64,000 nucleotides of DNA from CAWEYO01 sp963813315 (GCA_963813315.1 CAWEYO010000001.1:62001-126000), one strand, 5' to 3'. Numbered from the stretch's first letter, positions 46,103 to 56,405 are shown. The notes: generated from the sequence alone by a model not told the origin. Numbers and translations: made by a program.

Positions 46103-48390
46103 GAAGATGCCTCCGCCGCACGGATCGCCGCCAGCACCCGGCTCGGAGTGGCCGGGACCTTGGTCACCAACACGCCGGTCGCATGACGGATCGCGTTGAG
46201 GATTGCCGGCGCCGTCGGGATCAGCACATGCTCGCCGAGGCCCTTGGCCCCAAACGGACCCTCGGGGTCCGGCACCTCGACCAGGATCGTTTCGATTGGC
46301 GGAACATCGCCGATCGTCGGGATGAGATAGTCGTGCAGGTTCTCGGTTCGCCCAGGAACATACTCCTCCATCAATGCCATGCCGATGCCTTGTGCGATGC
46401 CGCCCTCGATCTGGCCTTCCGCCAGCTGCGGGTTGATCGCCCTGCCGACGTCGTGCGCCGCCGTGATCTTTATCAGCTTCACCGTTCCGAGCTTCATGTC
46501 GACTTCGAGCTCGGCGATCTGCGCGCCGTATCCATAGACGGCATAGGGCCTGCCCTGGCCTTTGGCATCCAGAGGCGCGGTCGGCGGATCATAAGTTTCT
46601 TCTGCGCCGAAAACGAACCCGTCGCGGTCTGCATCAAGCGCTGACAAGTCGATATGGCGAACCGCGTTGCCTTCCTGGATTATCAGTCCTTTGCCTTCGA
46701 ACCGCAGTGAAGCCTTCATCGAAACGTTTGCAAAGCGCAGGATCTTCTCGCGCAGACTCCGTGCTGCTTTTTCCGCCGCCTTTCCCGAAACGAAAGTCTG
46801 GCGCGAGGCGGAGGCTTTGCCGGCGTCCGGCGTAATGCTTGTATCGGCGCCTTTCAGGCGAAAGCTGTCCAGCGGCAGGCCGAGCGCGTCCGCGGCAATC
46901 TGGGTGATCACGGTGTTCGAGCCCTGACCCATATCGACGGCGCCCTGATGCAGCACCACCGCCCCATCCGACGAAATGCCGAGCTTGATCGTCGAGGGGT
47001 TCGGCAGCGATGTGATGCCACAGCCGTACCAGCAGGAAGCCACGCCGACCCCGCGCCTGTAGTCTGTGCTTTCCAGATTGAAGACCTCGGTATCTTTCAA
47101 CGCGCGAACCCAATGGGGTCCAAGTGCATCGAGGCAAGCCTCAATGCCTACGCCCTGCTCAAGCAAGTGCCCTGTAACGGTTTCGCACCCGTTTCGAAGG
47201 ACGTTGATCCGGCGAAACTCCAACCTGTCCAAGCCGAACTTTCCGGCTAGCTCATCATACAGCGTCTCCAGCATGATGGTTGCCTGCGGCACGCCAAAGC
47301 CGCGGAAAGCGCCGGCGATTGGTCCGTTGGTATGAACGGCGCGGCCGACAGCACGATAGTTTGGCGTCAGATAGGGGCCGCACGCATGGACCGGCACGCG
47401 GGTCGCCACCGTCGGCCCCCAACTCGCATAGGGGCCGGTATTGAATTCGCCCTCGAACACCATGCCGGTAACGCGGCCATTGGCGTCTGCCCCGATTGTC
47501 GCCCTCATCGAGGCCGGGTGACGCTTGGTGGTCGACATCATGGATTCCGCGCGCGTGTAGACAAGCGCCGCCGGGCGGCCAGTCTTCAACGCGACTAGGC
47601 CGATGAAGGGCTGCACCGAAATGTCGAGCTTGGAACCGAAGCCGCCGCCGGTGGCCGTGGGCACGATCCGGACATTCTCCGGCTTCAGGCCAAGCACTGC
47701 CGCAGTGTCGTCCCGATCCATATAGGGCGACTGGGTACAGGCGCGTATGACAAGCGTTTCACCATCCATTTCGGCCCAGCCGGCCTCCGGCTCGATGTAG
47801 GCATGCTCCACGAAGGACGTTTCGATTGCTCCGGTAACGGAATGAGCAGACGTCCGTATGGCTTCGTCCGGATCGCCGCGTTCCACGAGGCCTTGAGTAA
47901 GAATGTTTCCGGGTCGGCCGGGATGGATGAGTGCTCTACCCGGCGCCTGCGCTTCGCCGGGATGAAGGGCGTGCGGCAACTCCGTCCACTCGACCGGGAA
48001 ATCGTTCAGGTCCAGTTCGTGAATCGTCGCCGCCTCGCCTGCAATCACCGCAACCGCCTCGCCGCGAAAACGGGCAGCGCCTTCGGCCAATGCCGGCTGG
48101 TCGGCGAAATGAGGTATCACTCCGAAGCAGTTGCGGCCTGGAATATCCTTTGCAGTATAGACGGCGACAACGCCGGGATGGGCGCCGACAAAGCCGTCGA
48201 GATCGCCGAACGCGAACGCCGCGTGCCAGTACGGTGAGCGCACGACCAAAACGGCGAGTGCGTCCGCCGGAAAACCGTCGGCGCCAAAGTCGTCCGCGCC
48301 TGTCACTTTCGGCACCCCGTCGAGCCGGGTAAGCCTCGCGCCGACGGCTTTTCCGGCCGGGATCCGCGGACCCCCCGCTTGCAGGGCCAA
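46099..48390 (-). CDS. Molybdenum hydroxylase, molybdopterin-binding part (xanthine dehydrogenase family)
   Basis: 763 residues from TTG 48390, the first possible start in this frame. Xanthine-dehydrogenase-family stretches are in order: RLTRLDGVPKVTGADDFG (hinge), TATGGGFGSKLDISVQPFIG (Mo-cofactor site), GPIAGAFRGFGVPQATIMLE, VDMGQGSNTVITQIAADALG, and the C-terminal catalytic Glu region EGPFGAKGLGEHVLIPTAPA. The family hydroxylates N-heterocycles or aldehydes with water as oxygen source. No ribosome site precedes the TTG. The frame joins that of the 2Fe-2S domain if one base of a six-G tract (48371-48376) is removed, so this is probably the rear of one fused polypeptide of about 930 residues. 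Confidence 0.85.
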   Translation of the reverse strand: MALQAGGPRIPAGKAVGARLTRLDGVPKVTGADDFGADGFPADALAVLVVRSPYWHAAFAFGDLDGFVGAHPGVVAVYTAKDIPGRNCFGVIPHFADQPALAEGAARFRGEAVAVIAGEAATIHELDLNDFPVEWTELPHALHPGEAQAPGRALIHPGRPGNILTQGLVERGDPDEAIRTSAHSVTGAIETSFVEHAYIEPEAGWAEMDGETLVIRACTQSPYMDRDDTAAVLGLKPENVRIVPTATGGGFGSKLDISVQPFIGLVALKTGRPAALVYTRAESMMSTTKRHPASMRATIGADANGRVTGMVFEGEFNTGPYASWGPTVATRVPVHACGPYLTPNYRAVGRAVHTNGPIAGAFRGFGVPQATIMLETLYDELAGKFGLDRLEFRRINVLRNGCETVTGHLLEQGVGIEACLDALGPHWVRALKDTEVFNLESTDYRRGVGVASCWYGCGITSLPNPSTIKLGISSDGAVVLHQGAVDMGQGSNTVITQIAADALGLPLDSFRLKGADTSITPDAGKASASRQTFVSGKAAEKAARSLREKILRFANVSMKASLRFEGKGLIIQEGNAVRHIDLSALDADRDGFVFGAEETYDPPTAPLDAKGQGRPYAVYGYGAQIAELEVDMKLGTVKLIKITAAHDVGRAINPQLAEGQIEGGIAQGIGMALMEEYVPGRTENLHDYLIPTIGDVPPIETILVEVPDPEGPFGAKGLGEHVLIPTAPAILNAIRHATGVLVTKVPATPSRVLAAIRAAEASS

Positions 48391-48865
48391 CGGCCGGTGA
48401 CTCGGACCAGGCGCCGGCCTCCATCACCGCACGAACGATCTTGCGGTAGCCGGTGCAACGGCAGAGGATGCCCCCCAGCGCCGCTTTCACATCCTCTTCA
48501 TCCGGCTGCGGATTGCGCTCGAGCAGTGCAGTTGCCGCGACCAGCAGGCCGGGCGTACAGATGCCGCACTGCGCTGCGCCGTGTTCGAGAAAGGATGCCT
48601 GCAAGGAGCAGAGTGTGCCGTTGGCAAGGCCTTCGACCGTGCGAACTTTCCTGCCCGCCGCGGAAGCGGCGGGAACGAGGCAGCCGCAGACCGGCTCGCC
48701 GTCCAGAAGGACAGTGCAGGCCCCGCAATCACCGGCATCGCAGCCGACCTTCGTGCCGGTCAATCGAAGCTCGTCGCGCAATACCGAGGAGAGCCGGGCG
48801 ACAGGCGCTACGGTGACGGAGACCGGCTGGCCGTTGACTTCGAAGTTTATCCCAACGGCGTTCAT
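48377..48865 (-). CDS. Molybdenum hydroxylase, 2Fe-2S domain (N-terminal part of a frameshifted fusion)
   Basis: About 160 residues up to the six-G tract. The plant-type 2Fe-2S site GCDAGDCGACTVLLDGEPVC and the helical 2Fe-2S site GAAQCGICTPGLLVAATALL with GILCRCTGYRKIV are both complete. The frame has no stop at the end of the domain and runs on to 47936 inside the molybdopterin part. With one G fewer, the sequence reads VGPASGGPRIPAGKAVGARL straight into the large subunit. The ATG at 48865 overlaps the FAD-subunit stop (ATGA). It is likely the front of a fused hydroxylase. Confidence 0.85.
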
Positions 48866-49734
48866 GCGGCCACCGGGCTGGGCTCCGCGCGCACGGCCTT
48901 GTCCGCGGCGGCAGTCACAGCGCGCGCCGCGATCTCGCGCGCGGCTTCGCGGCGATAGTCGGCAGTGGCGCGGACATCGTCGATCGGCTGAAGGCTGACC
49001 AAATGGGCTGGCTGGACGAACCGCCCGGGGTTCTCGCTCGCCGGTAGCCCACGCAAAGCGGATTCAAGCAACGTGAGACGCCTCGCCACCACCGAGCACG
49101 CGCCGACTGAAACTGACGCGTCCTCGATCAGGCCGTCCCTGCCGACCGCGATCCGGGCGGCCGCCATGGCGATCGATATCACCAGGTAGCGGCGCGCGCC
49201 GAGCTTGAAAAAGGAAGATGCCCCAGCCGCAGACCCCTTGGGCACCCGGACGGCCGTGACCAACTCGGATGGCTGCAGCGCATTTGCGCGGTTGCCGAGA
49301 ATGAATTGGTCGAGCGGCAGGTGACGGACCGATGCCGACGCCCGAATCTCAACCTCCGCGTCGAGGATCATCAGCGCAGGAACACCGTCTGCCGCGGGCG
49401 AGGCATTGCAGAGATTGCCCGCCACCGTCCCGGTATTCTGGATTTGGACCCCGCCTACCTCGCGAGCGGCCTCCTTGAGCGCGTCGAACGCGGGAGGCAG
49501 CGGGTGCGCGATAATGTCAGTCCATGTGGTGCGTGCACCGATGACGAAATGCGTCGCGGTCTCGGCGATGCCGCGCAATTCGTCGAGCCCGTTGAGGTTG
49601 AGAACATCTTCCTTCAGCGGCCGGTTGCCAAGGGCCGGATAAAAGTCCGTTCCGCCTGCGAGTATGCGCCACCGTGCGTCGCCCAACAGAGCGAGCGCTT
49701 CCCTCATCGTTGCAGGTTTCGCGTAACGTGTCAC
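48862..49734 (-). CDS. Molybdenum hydroxylase, FAD-binding subunit
   Basis: 290 residues, CoxM/XdhB type. The FAD-binding loops are RILAGGTDFYPALGNRPLKE and NTGTVAGNLCNASPAADGVP, with the C-terminal CO-dehydrogenase flavoprotein domain after residue 170 (FKLGARRYLVISIAMAAARI). It passes electrons from the 2Fe-2S centres to an acceptor. It is the first catabolic gene of the minus-strand series, 125 bases after livF. It overlaps the 2Fe-2S/Mo gene by four bases. The 49735-49859 gap holds no recognisable promoter. Confidence 0.9.
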   Translation of the reverse strand: MTRYAKPATMREALALLGDARWRILAGGTDFYPALGNRPLKEDVLNLNGLDELRGIAETATHFVIGARTTWTDIIAHPLPPAFDALKEAAREVGGVQIQNTGTVAGNLCNASPAADGVPALMILDAEVEIRASASVRHLPLDQFILGNRANALQPSELVTAVRVPKGSAAGASSFFKLGARRYLVISIAMAAARIAVGRDGLIEDASVSVGACSVVARRLTLLESALRGLPASENPGRFVQPAHLVSLQPIDDVRATADYRREAAREIAARAVTAAADKAVRAEPSPVAA

Positions 49735-49859
49735 ACGATGCCTCCGGCAAACGAGACTACGCGAAATTCATTCGTACGCAAATGATAGCAGCCTGCGGAG
49801 CCCTGTCATAGATCCTGTTTTCCGGCCGCGCCTTCACTCGCTCTCGACCGCATCCGATG

Positions 49860-50559
<700 letters not shown>

Positions 50560-50567
<8 letters not shown>

Positions 50568-51312
50568 CGGCGGGGGTCCCCAGATAGGCGTTCTGGACCT
50601 CGGCGTTCAGCCGCACCTGGTTTGGCGCACCTTCTGCCAGGATTCGCCCCGCATTGAACACTGTGATCCGATCGGCGAGCGCCATGACCACGGGCATGTT
50701 GTGCTCGATCAAAAGCACGGTGGTTTCCCCCGCAATGCCGCGGACGAGTGCGATGAAATTCTCGATCTCCGCGTCGGAAAGGCCTTGCGTCGGCTCATCG
50801 AGGATCAGGAGCCGCGGCTTCAGCGCAAGGCCCATCGCAACTTCGAGGAGCCGTTGGTGGCCATGGGAAAGGTTTCCGGCACGCACGCCCCGGCGATCGG
50901 CAAGGCCGGTACGCTGAAGTGCTTCGATGACGCCGCGATGAAGTGCTGCGGCGCGTCTCTGCGGGGCCCGGTCCTGGTGCCGGTCGATCAGCGATCGCTG
51001 CACGGACAGAGCGACATTTTCGTAGGCGGTCAACTTGGCGAAGACGCTGGTGATCTGGAAAGTATAGGCGATGCCGCGGCGCACCCGGTGGTGCGCGGGC
51101 AGGCGTGTGATGTCTTTGCCGTCGAACACGATGACGCCGGACGACGGCTCGATGCGGCCGCAGACCAGACTTACGAACGTCGTCTTGCCTGCGCCGTTCG
51201 GCCCGATGATCGCGCGGATTTCGCCGGTTGCGAGCTGGAAATCCACGTTCTGGACCGCTCGCAGGCCGCCGAAATTCCGGCTGAGGTTCTTCGTGGCCAG
51301 AAGCGGCGTCAT
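50560..51312 (-). CDS. Branched-chain-type ABC transporter ATPase (LivG family)
   Basis: 250 residues. It has Walker A GPNGAGKTTFVSLVCG, signature LSHGHQRLLEVAMGL (the SHG form typical of LivG) and Walker B RLLILDEPTQGLSD with the switch His in LIEHNMPVV. Start ATG 51312 overlaps the livM stop by four bases; the upstream ATG at 51321 is less likely. It is a partner of the LivF-type ATPase. Confidence 0.92.
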
Positions 51313-52274
51313 GGCACCCATCCCGCCCAGCGGTCGCGCAAGGTCCCGAGCAACCCCTTCGGGAAGAACAGCACAAGCAGGATGAGTGCTGCGCCAACGA
51401 TCAGCAGGTAGCCCGAGGTGAATGCGCTGGCGATGTCGACCACGTAGTACATGAAGAGGGTCCCCAGCATTGGCCCGAGCGTGGTGGCCGCACCGCCGAG
51501 CAGCACCCAGAGCAGCGGCAGGATCGAATATTGCACCGAGGCGAACGTCGAACCGACATAGCCGAAGAGGATCGCATAGGCAGCTCCCGCCGCAGCTGAG
51601 ATGACGCTGGAGGTTACGACCGCGACCAGTTTGTTGGCGAACGCATCATAGCCGAGCATGCGTGTGCGCTCTTCGTTCTCGCGAATGGCAATCAGCACCC
51701 GGCCATGCGCGGAGCGGACGATCAGCAACGTGGCGATCAGCGTGACCGAGAAGAGCAGGAACGCGGCCATGTATCGCGTCGTCGGATCTGTTAGATCGAA
51801 ATGAAGACCGGCGATAGTCAGTTGGCGAACTGATTGGGCAAGCACGAAACCTTCGTCACCGCGCGTCCAGTCAGCGAAATAGAGGATCGTCAGGTAGAGC
51901 ACCTGTGCAAACATCATCGTGACGATCATGAACGCGACGCCGGTGGTTCTCAGCACCAGCAGTCCGATGACGAAGGCCACCAGCGCGCCGGCAGCAAGCC
52001 CGGCGAAGAAGCCACCGAGCACACTGAAGCCAAGGTGATCGATCGTGAGTCCGGCGCCGTAGAGACCGGCCGAAAAGAACATGGCATGGCCGAGGCTGAG
52101 CAGGCCGGTGTAGCCGAATAGGAGATTGTAGCCCATGGCGAACACGGCAAGCACCATCACCCGCGCCAGCACTCCGTGGTGATATGCCGGCAGTACGAAC
52201 TGCAGCAGGAAGAGGGCGCCGATCACGCCCGCATGGAGCGCGTACACGCTCAGCGTCGCGCGGCCCCGGTTCAT
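51309..52274 (-). CDS. Branched-chain-type ABC transporter permease (LivM family)
   Basis: 321 residues with about ten membrane segments. The family stretch MGYNLLFGYTGLLSLGHAMF is near residues 47-66, and IRENEERTRMLGYDAFANKL is the cytoplasmic loop that contacts the ATPase. Start ATG 52274 overlaps the livH stop (ATGA); the longer frame upstream to 52673 is a shadow of livH. It is an inner-membrane channel with LivH. Confidence 0.92.
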   Translation of the reverse strand: MNRGRATLSVYALHAGVIGALFLLQFVLPAYHHGVLARVMVLAVFAMGYNLLFGYTGLLSLGHAMFFSAGLYGAGLTIDHLGFSVLGGFFAGLAAGALVAFVIGLLVLRTTGVAFMIVTMMFAQVLYLTILYFADWTRGDEGFVLAQSVRQLTIAGLHFDLTDPTTRYMAAFLLFSVTLIATLLIVRSAHGRVLIAIRENEERTRMLGYDAFANKLVAVVTSSVISAAAGAAYAILFGYVGSTFASVQYSILPLLWVLLGGAATTLGPMLGTLFMYYVVDIASAFTSGYLLIVGAALILLVLFFPKGLLGTLRDRWAGWVP

Positions 52275-53152
52275 CGCGCCGCGGTCCCGAAGAGGCCTTG
52301 CGGGCGAAAGACGAGGACCATGGCGACAAGCAGCGTTGCGATCATCTTGGCGAGCGTCGGCGAGAAGAAGACGGAGATGATGCCATCGGAAAGGCCGATC
52401 AGCACCGCTGCGACAACGGTGCCGCGCAGCGAGCCCAGCCCGCCGATGATCACGACGATAAAGGAAAGCAGCAGCGGATCGAGCCCCATCAGGTAATGGG
52501 CCTGGCTGATCGGCACGATGAGCACCGCCGCAATCGCGGCGAGCATGGCGCCCAGAGCGAAGACGCCTGCATACACGCGATCGACGGCTATTCCGAAAGC
52601 CTGTGCGGTCTCGCGGTCGTATTGGGTCGCGCGCATGACGAGACCGACCCTCGTCCTGGTGAGCACGAACCACGTCGCGAACAACACAAGGATCGAAGCC
52701 GCGACGATGGAGAGCTTATAGCCGGAATAGCCGAACCATGGCAGCAGGATGCGATAGCTGAACGGCGCCTCGACAGGCCGCGCCTCCGGCCCATACAAGG
52801 TGAGTACGGCCTGCTGGATGATGTAGAGCATGCCTATGGTCGCGACAATCGTCGATTCTGGATTGTAGTCGAGTTGGCGCAGCACAAGTCGCTCCGCCAC
52901 GAGCGCGATCGCGCCGACGATCAGTGGGCTGACCACCAGCGCAGCCAGGAAGCCGATCGCCGGATGGCCGGTGATCAGCGTCGAAACCCACCAGGCAAGC
53001 ACCGCGCCCAGCATGAAGAACTCACCATGCGCGACGTTGACCACGCGCATCACGCCGAACACCAGCGACAGGCCGAGAGCCGTCAGAGCCAGCACGGCGG
53101 AGGTGACCAGGCCCTCAAGGGTGGCGAGCAGGAGATGGGGTCCGAAGGTCAT
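52271..53152 (-). CDS. Branched-chain-type ABC transporter permease (LivH family)
   Basis: 293 residues with about eight membrane segments. LSLVFGVMRVVNVAHGEFFM at residues 28-47 is the LivH hallmark, and MRATQYDRETAQAFGIAVDR is the ATPase-contact loop. It starts 331 bases after the binding-protein stop, across a repeat-bearing gap, and overlaps livM. It is an inner-membrane channel of the import system. Confidence 0.92.
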   Translation of the reverse strand: MTFGPHLLLATLEGLVTSAVLALTALGLSLVFGVMRVVNVAHGEFFMLGAVLAWWVSTLITGHPAIGFLAALVVSPLIVGAIALVAERLVLRQLDYNPESTIVATIGMLYIIQQAVLTLYGPEARPVEAPFSYRILLPWFGYSGYKLSIVAASILVLFATWFVLTRTRVGLVMRATQYDRETAQAFGIAVDRVYAGVFALGAMLAAIAAVLIVPISQAHYLMGLDPLLLSFIVVIIGGLGSLRGTVVAAVLIGLSDGIISVFFSPTLAKMIATLLVAMVLVFRPQGLFGTAAR

Positions 53153-53225
53153 GGGAATCGATGGATGGCAGAAGCGCGCTGCGACTACCAGAGCCCTTCG
53201 CTACTGCACTGGGCGTTCGTCGTTC

Positions 53226-53407
53226 GAAAAGCCAAATCATTGGCTTTTCGTCGCCTTCGGCGACCACTCCTCACCCCCTCTCCGGCCGCTTCGCGGCCAC
53301 CTCTCCCCCACGTTGTGGGGTAGAGGAAGGAGCGTTGAAGGTCTTGTCGCCCTCCTCTCCCTCACAAAGTGGGGGAGAGGTGGCCGCGAAGCGGCCGGAG
53401 AGGGGGC
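53226..53407. repeat. Hairpin and long inverted repeat between livK and livH
   Basis: A perfect hairpin GAAAAGCCAA-ATCA-TTGGCTTTTC spans 53226-53249. Next come CCCCCTCTCCGGCCGCTTCG..CCACCTCTCCCCCAC (53274-53315) and its inverted copy GTGGGGGAGAGGTGGCCGCG..CCGGAGAGGGGG (53371-53407). Without a T run it is more likely a transcript-stabilising or attenuating hairpin than a terminator. Such an element after the binding-protein gene often allows a higher dose of that protein. The remaining bases of the 53153-53483 gap hold no gene. Confidence 0.7.
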
Positions 53408-53483
53408 GAAGACCGATGGTCCGTCATTTGTTAGCCGAGTTCAGGCTGTGGCATTTGCCGAAGCGGCGGTAGGCAACGACGGC

Positions 53484-54785
53484 TCACAATGGCTGCGTTG
53501 TGTAGTCGCCTTCCGGATCGTAGAGCCCGTCCTCGATCGCGGTGCGGTGCACCACCTTCAGCTTGCCGCCCTCCACTTTTGAAATGTTCTGGTGGCCGAA
53601 GCACTGGTGGATCTTGCCGTTGAAGGTCTTGTCGCCCTGCGGATGCTCCTTACCTTCCTCAAAGGCCGTCAGCGCCTCTGTGGCTTCCACAAGTTTCGCG
53701 CGGTCCTCCGGACCCTTGTAGCCGGCGCTCTCCATCGCCTTCTTGATGACGTAGAGCGTCTCCCAGCAGCCGAACATGTGCGCCGCGGTGGACACATCCT
53801 TCGGATCGCCCACCGCCGCTCCGTTCTCGTCGATGCCGACGGCGTCACGGTAGAGTTTCTGCGCCTCGGAGGCGTCCGGCTGAAGGTAGCGCGGCATGCC
53901 CTCCCAGAAATGGCTGCCGTCGAGGAACTCCAGCCCGGGGCTCGCCAGATCCACGGCTTCCAGAGAGTCGATAAAGCCGAAAAGCTGCGGCCGGTTGGAA
54001 CCGTAGAATTCACCCAGTTCCTTGACGAATGTGAGCACGGCCGGGCCAACCATCACATGGTAGAGAACTTCGGTCTCGGCGGGGATCTGTGGGAAATAGC
54101 GCGTGAACGAGCTCTCGGTCGGCGGGATCGGGATCTGCGCGATGACCTCGCCGCCCTGGCTTTGGATAGCCGGCGTGAAATAGTCGCGATGATCATGGCC
54201 GAACGCGAAATCCGGGAAGATCATCGTGACCTTCTTGCCGACATTGCCGGCGATCCAGGGCGCCATCGCAATCACCTGACTCTTCACGTCGGTGATGCCC
54301 GGCTGGAAGCAATAGCGGTTCAACTTGGTGGACGCGACGTGATGACCTTCACTGACCACGTAATAGGGCATCTTCAGTTCACCCGCCGTCGGTGCGGAAC
54401 CGATGACCACATGCGAGAAAAGCGTGCCGAAAACGATGTCGGTCTTGTGCTGTGTGGCGAATTTGCCGACAACCTCGGCGCCGCGCTTCGGATCGGTACC
54501 GTCGTCCTCGACGACAATCTCGACGGGACGGCCATTGATGCCGCCAGCCTCGTTGATGAGCTTCACGGCCGCGTTTGTCGTCTTCTCGTACCAGCGTCCG
54601 TAGGAGGCGCCGATGCCGGTGCGATGCGCCTGGAATCCGATCTTGATCGGCGCGGACGACTGCGCCTGAGCGTAGCGGACATAGCCTGGAGCAAGCGCCA
54701 GTCCGGCGGCGGCGCTCATCCCCTTGAGAGCGGTCCGGCGGCTCAGCGTCTTGTCGAGTAACCCTTTGGTATCATTTCCAGTCAT
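53484..54785 (-). CDS. Substrate-binding protein of branched-chain-type ABC importer
   Basis: 433 residues. The N-terminus has a Tat-type signal (LSRRTALKGMSAAAGLALAP, Arg16-Arg17), so it is probably exported folded. The mature part is a peripla_BP_6 domain: IKIGFQAHRTGIGASYGRWY, AVKLINEAGGINGRPVEIVV, EDDGTDPKRGAEVVGKFATQ. Family members bind amino acids, amides, urea or aromatic acids. The ligand is unknown, but the downstream enzymes point to an N-heterocycle or its derivative. The start at 54785 has AAGGGG upstream; the longer frame to 55178 is an artefact of the upstream tandem repeat. Confidence 0.9.
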   Translation of the reverse strand: MTGNDTKGLLDKTLSRRTALKGMSAAAGLALAPGYVRYAQAQSSAPIKIGFQAHRTGIGASYGRWYEKTTNAAVKLINEAGGINGRPVEIVVEDDGTDPKRGAEVVGKFATQHKTDIVFGTLFSHVVIGSAPTAGELKMPYYVVSEGHHVASTKLNRYCFQPGITDVKSQVIAMAPWIAGNVGKKVTMIFPDFAFGHDHRDYFTPAIQSQGGEVIAQIPIPPTESSFTRYFPQIPAETEVLYHVMVGPAVLTFVKELGEFYGSNRPQLFGFIDSLEAVDLASPGLEFLDGSHFWEGMPRYLQPDASEAQKLYRDAVGIDENGAAVGDPKDVSTAAHMFGCWETLYVIKKAMESAGYKGPEDRAKLVEATEALTAFEEGKEHPQGDKTFNGKIHQCFGHQNISKVEGGKLKVVHRTAIEDGLYDPEGDYTTQPL

Positions 54786-54830
54786 GCCGATTCCCCTTCG
54801 CTCCTGCAGTTCTGACCGACTTTTCGCATT

Positions 54831-54929
54831 GCCGCCCGCCGGGCAGGGCGGCGAAAATCGTATGCCGCCCGCCGGGCAGGGCGGCGAAAATCGTATGCCG
54901 CCCGCTGACAGGGCTGCGAAAATTGCATT
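54831..54929. repeat. Three tandem copies of a 33-base unit upstream of livK
   Basis: Copies at 54831-54863 and 54864-54896 are identical; the third (54897-54929) is degenerate. The unit contains GCCGCCCGCCGGGCAGGGCG followed by GCGAAAATCGTAT and folds on itself (GCCGCCC/GGGCGGC). It lies 46-144 bases upstream of the binding-protein start, in its likely leader. There are no spacers, so it is not CRISPR. The copy number may vary. Confidence 0.8.
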
Positions 54930-54982
54930 TCTGCAAGCTAGATCATCAATCACAAACCGTGGCAATAGCACCTGTCGCGGCG

Positions 54983-56404
54983 TTACCCCACGGCGGGCGT
55001 CGACAGAAGCCACAGGCCGAAAACCGTGTAGAGGACCATCAGCAGCGCAAGCGGAACCTGGCTGAGTGTCGCGCGAGCGGGGGCCGCGTGAAGCCGGGAC
55101 GCGAGAAGATGAGCGATGAACACCGCCAACACGTGACCGGCGACGATCGCGCCGGCCTGTAGATTCCACAGCACCCATGCCGAGGCAGGGCCGGCAACCA
55201 TGCCGGGCGCCACTGACATAGTGGCGGTGCCGAACAGGTTCCAGCCTCTGGAGAAGGGGTCCGAGATTGCGACAAGGGCGTATTGTCCGTTCACGGCCAG
55301 CGACGTCAGGTAGTGGGAAAAATGGTACGCAAGGGCGATAGGCACGATCGACCAGACGAGCAAGCCGGCCGCAGAAGCGATAGGGTTCGTCCCGGAAGCC
55401 AGAAGCTCTCCGGCGCGCACCGCAGTGGAGAAGGCCGCGGCGAGGACGCAGAAGGTCAGCGCCAACCCCGCAGTATTGAGCGCGACAAGCGCGGAGCGGC
55501 CGGGAAACTCCAGCGGATTGATGCCGTTCGCACCTAACCAGAAGAAGGTCTTCGAGAAACCGTCGAAAGAAACCGAGCCGAGAACCAGCAGAATGAAGAT
55601 AACGCCGCTCACAGGTAAAGGGTCGGCCTTGCCAAGTTTCGCGCCGGGCCAGCAGAGCCGAAGTTCGCAGCTACGGCCTCCGGTCCCGGCGGTCAATTCG
55701 AGGATCGAGAGACGGGCGATCATGCCGAAGAAGACGGAGAGGCATTCGCCCCGGCTGCTCCATACCGCGTGGCCGAAAATCAGCATGCAGACGAAGTTGC
55801 CCGTCCAATAGAGGGCGACCGCCAGCGCAAGGCGTGCCGGGTCATCGGGGGCCGGGTATACGAGTTCAAACCAGGCAAAGCCGAAGAACAAAAGCGCGGC
55901 TGGCCAGTAGCCTGCGGCAGTCGGAAGGCGATCACCGTCAGAACCTGGCGAACATCCCCGGATATTCTCGACCAGCTTTACGGGGCCATACCAGGGATTG
56001 ATCCATGCCCAGATATTGCCGATGAGGCCCTGCATTAACGTCACGCCTATCCACAAAAGCGTCCAGACCGTCAATGGCAGCGGATTGGACAACGGATCGC
56101 GACTGCCTAGGAAACCCGCCGCGACCAGAACGCTCATGACCACGAAGGAGAGCAGGCTGACCAGCGGGCGCGCATCCGTGCCGACGCGAAAAAGCGGGAG
56201 GCGCTGCGCGGTCAGGCGTTTGAGAAACGCCGGCGAAAGAACCGTCAGCACCAGGAAGCTGGCGGCGACGGCGAGGGCTCCACCGGTCAGGTAATATCCA
56301 GTCGGGAGCAGCAGGACATGGCCGCGATCCGATGCATGCGCGAACGCCTCGGCGCAGGTGATTGTCAGGGATGAGAGAGCAAGGATTGGCGCGGCAGCTT
56401 TCAT
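54983..56404 (-). CDS. Polytopic membrane protein of unknown function
   Basis: 473 residues with an N-terminal signal-like helix (ILALSSLTITCAEAFAHA) and about 11-12 further membrane segments, for example TGGALAVAASFLVLTVL, LVSLLSFVVMSVLVAAGFLG and ALLMVLYTVFGLWLL. The conserved-looking stretch GNIWAWINPWYGPVKLVENI lies between helices. Proteins of this shape are sometimes labelled fenitrothion hydrolase-like, which I cannot confirm. The ATG follows a repeated leader sequence and lacks a clear ribosome site. It is followed by the livK leader repeats, with no sign of co-transcription. Confidence 0.7.
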   Translation of the reverse strand: MKAAAPILALSSLTITCAEAFAHASDRGHVLLLPTGYYLTGGALAVAASFLVLTVLSPAFLKRLTAQRLPLFRVGTDARPLVSLLSFVVMSVLVAAGFLGSRDPLSNPLPLTVWTLLWIGVTLMQGLIGNIWAWINPWYGPVKLVENIRGCSPGSDGDRLPTAAGYWPAALLFFGFAWFELVYPAPDDPARLALAVALYWTGNFVCMLIFGHAVWSSRGECLSVFFGMIARLSILELTAGTGGRSCELRLCWPGAKLGKADPLPVSGVIFILLVLGSVSFDGFSKTFFWLGANGINPLEFPGRSALVALNTAGLALTFCVLAAAFSTAVRAGELLASGTNPIASAAGLLVWSIVPIALAYHFSHYLTSLAVNGQYALVAISDPFSRGWNLFGTATMSVAPGMVAGPASAWVLWNLQAGAIVAGHVLAVFIAHLLASRLHAAPARATLSQVPLALLMVLYTVFGLWLLSTPAVG

Positions 56405-56405
56405 G

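Noticed and set aside
54831..54929. Possible CRISPR array
   Set aside because: The 33-base units are directly adjacent with no spacers, and no cas genes are nearby.
54983..56404. Calling the membrane protein a fenitrothion hydrolase
   Set aside because: The similarity is only in overall shape and recalled annotation; no catalytic residues can be identified.
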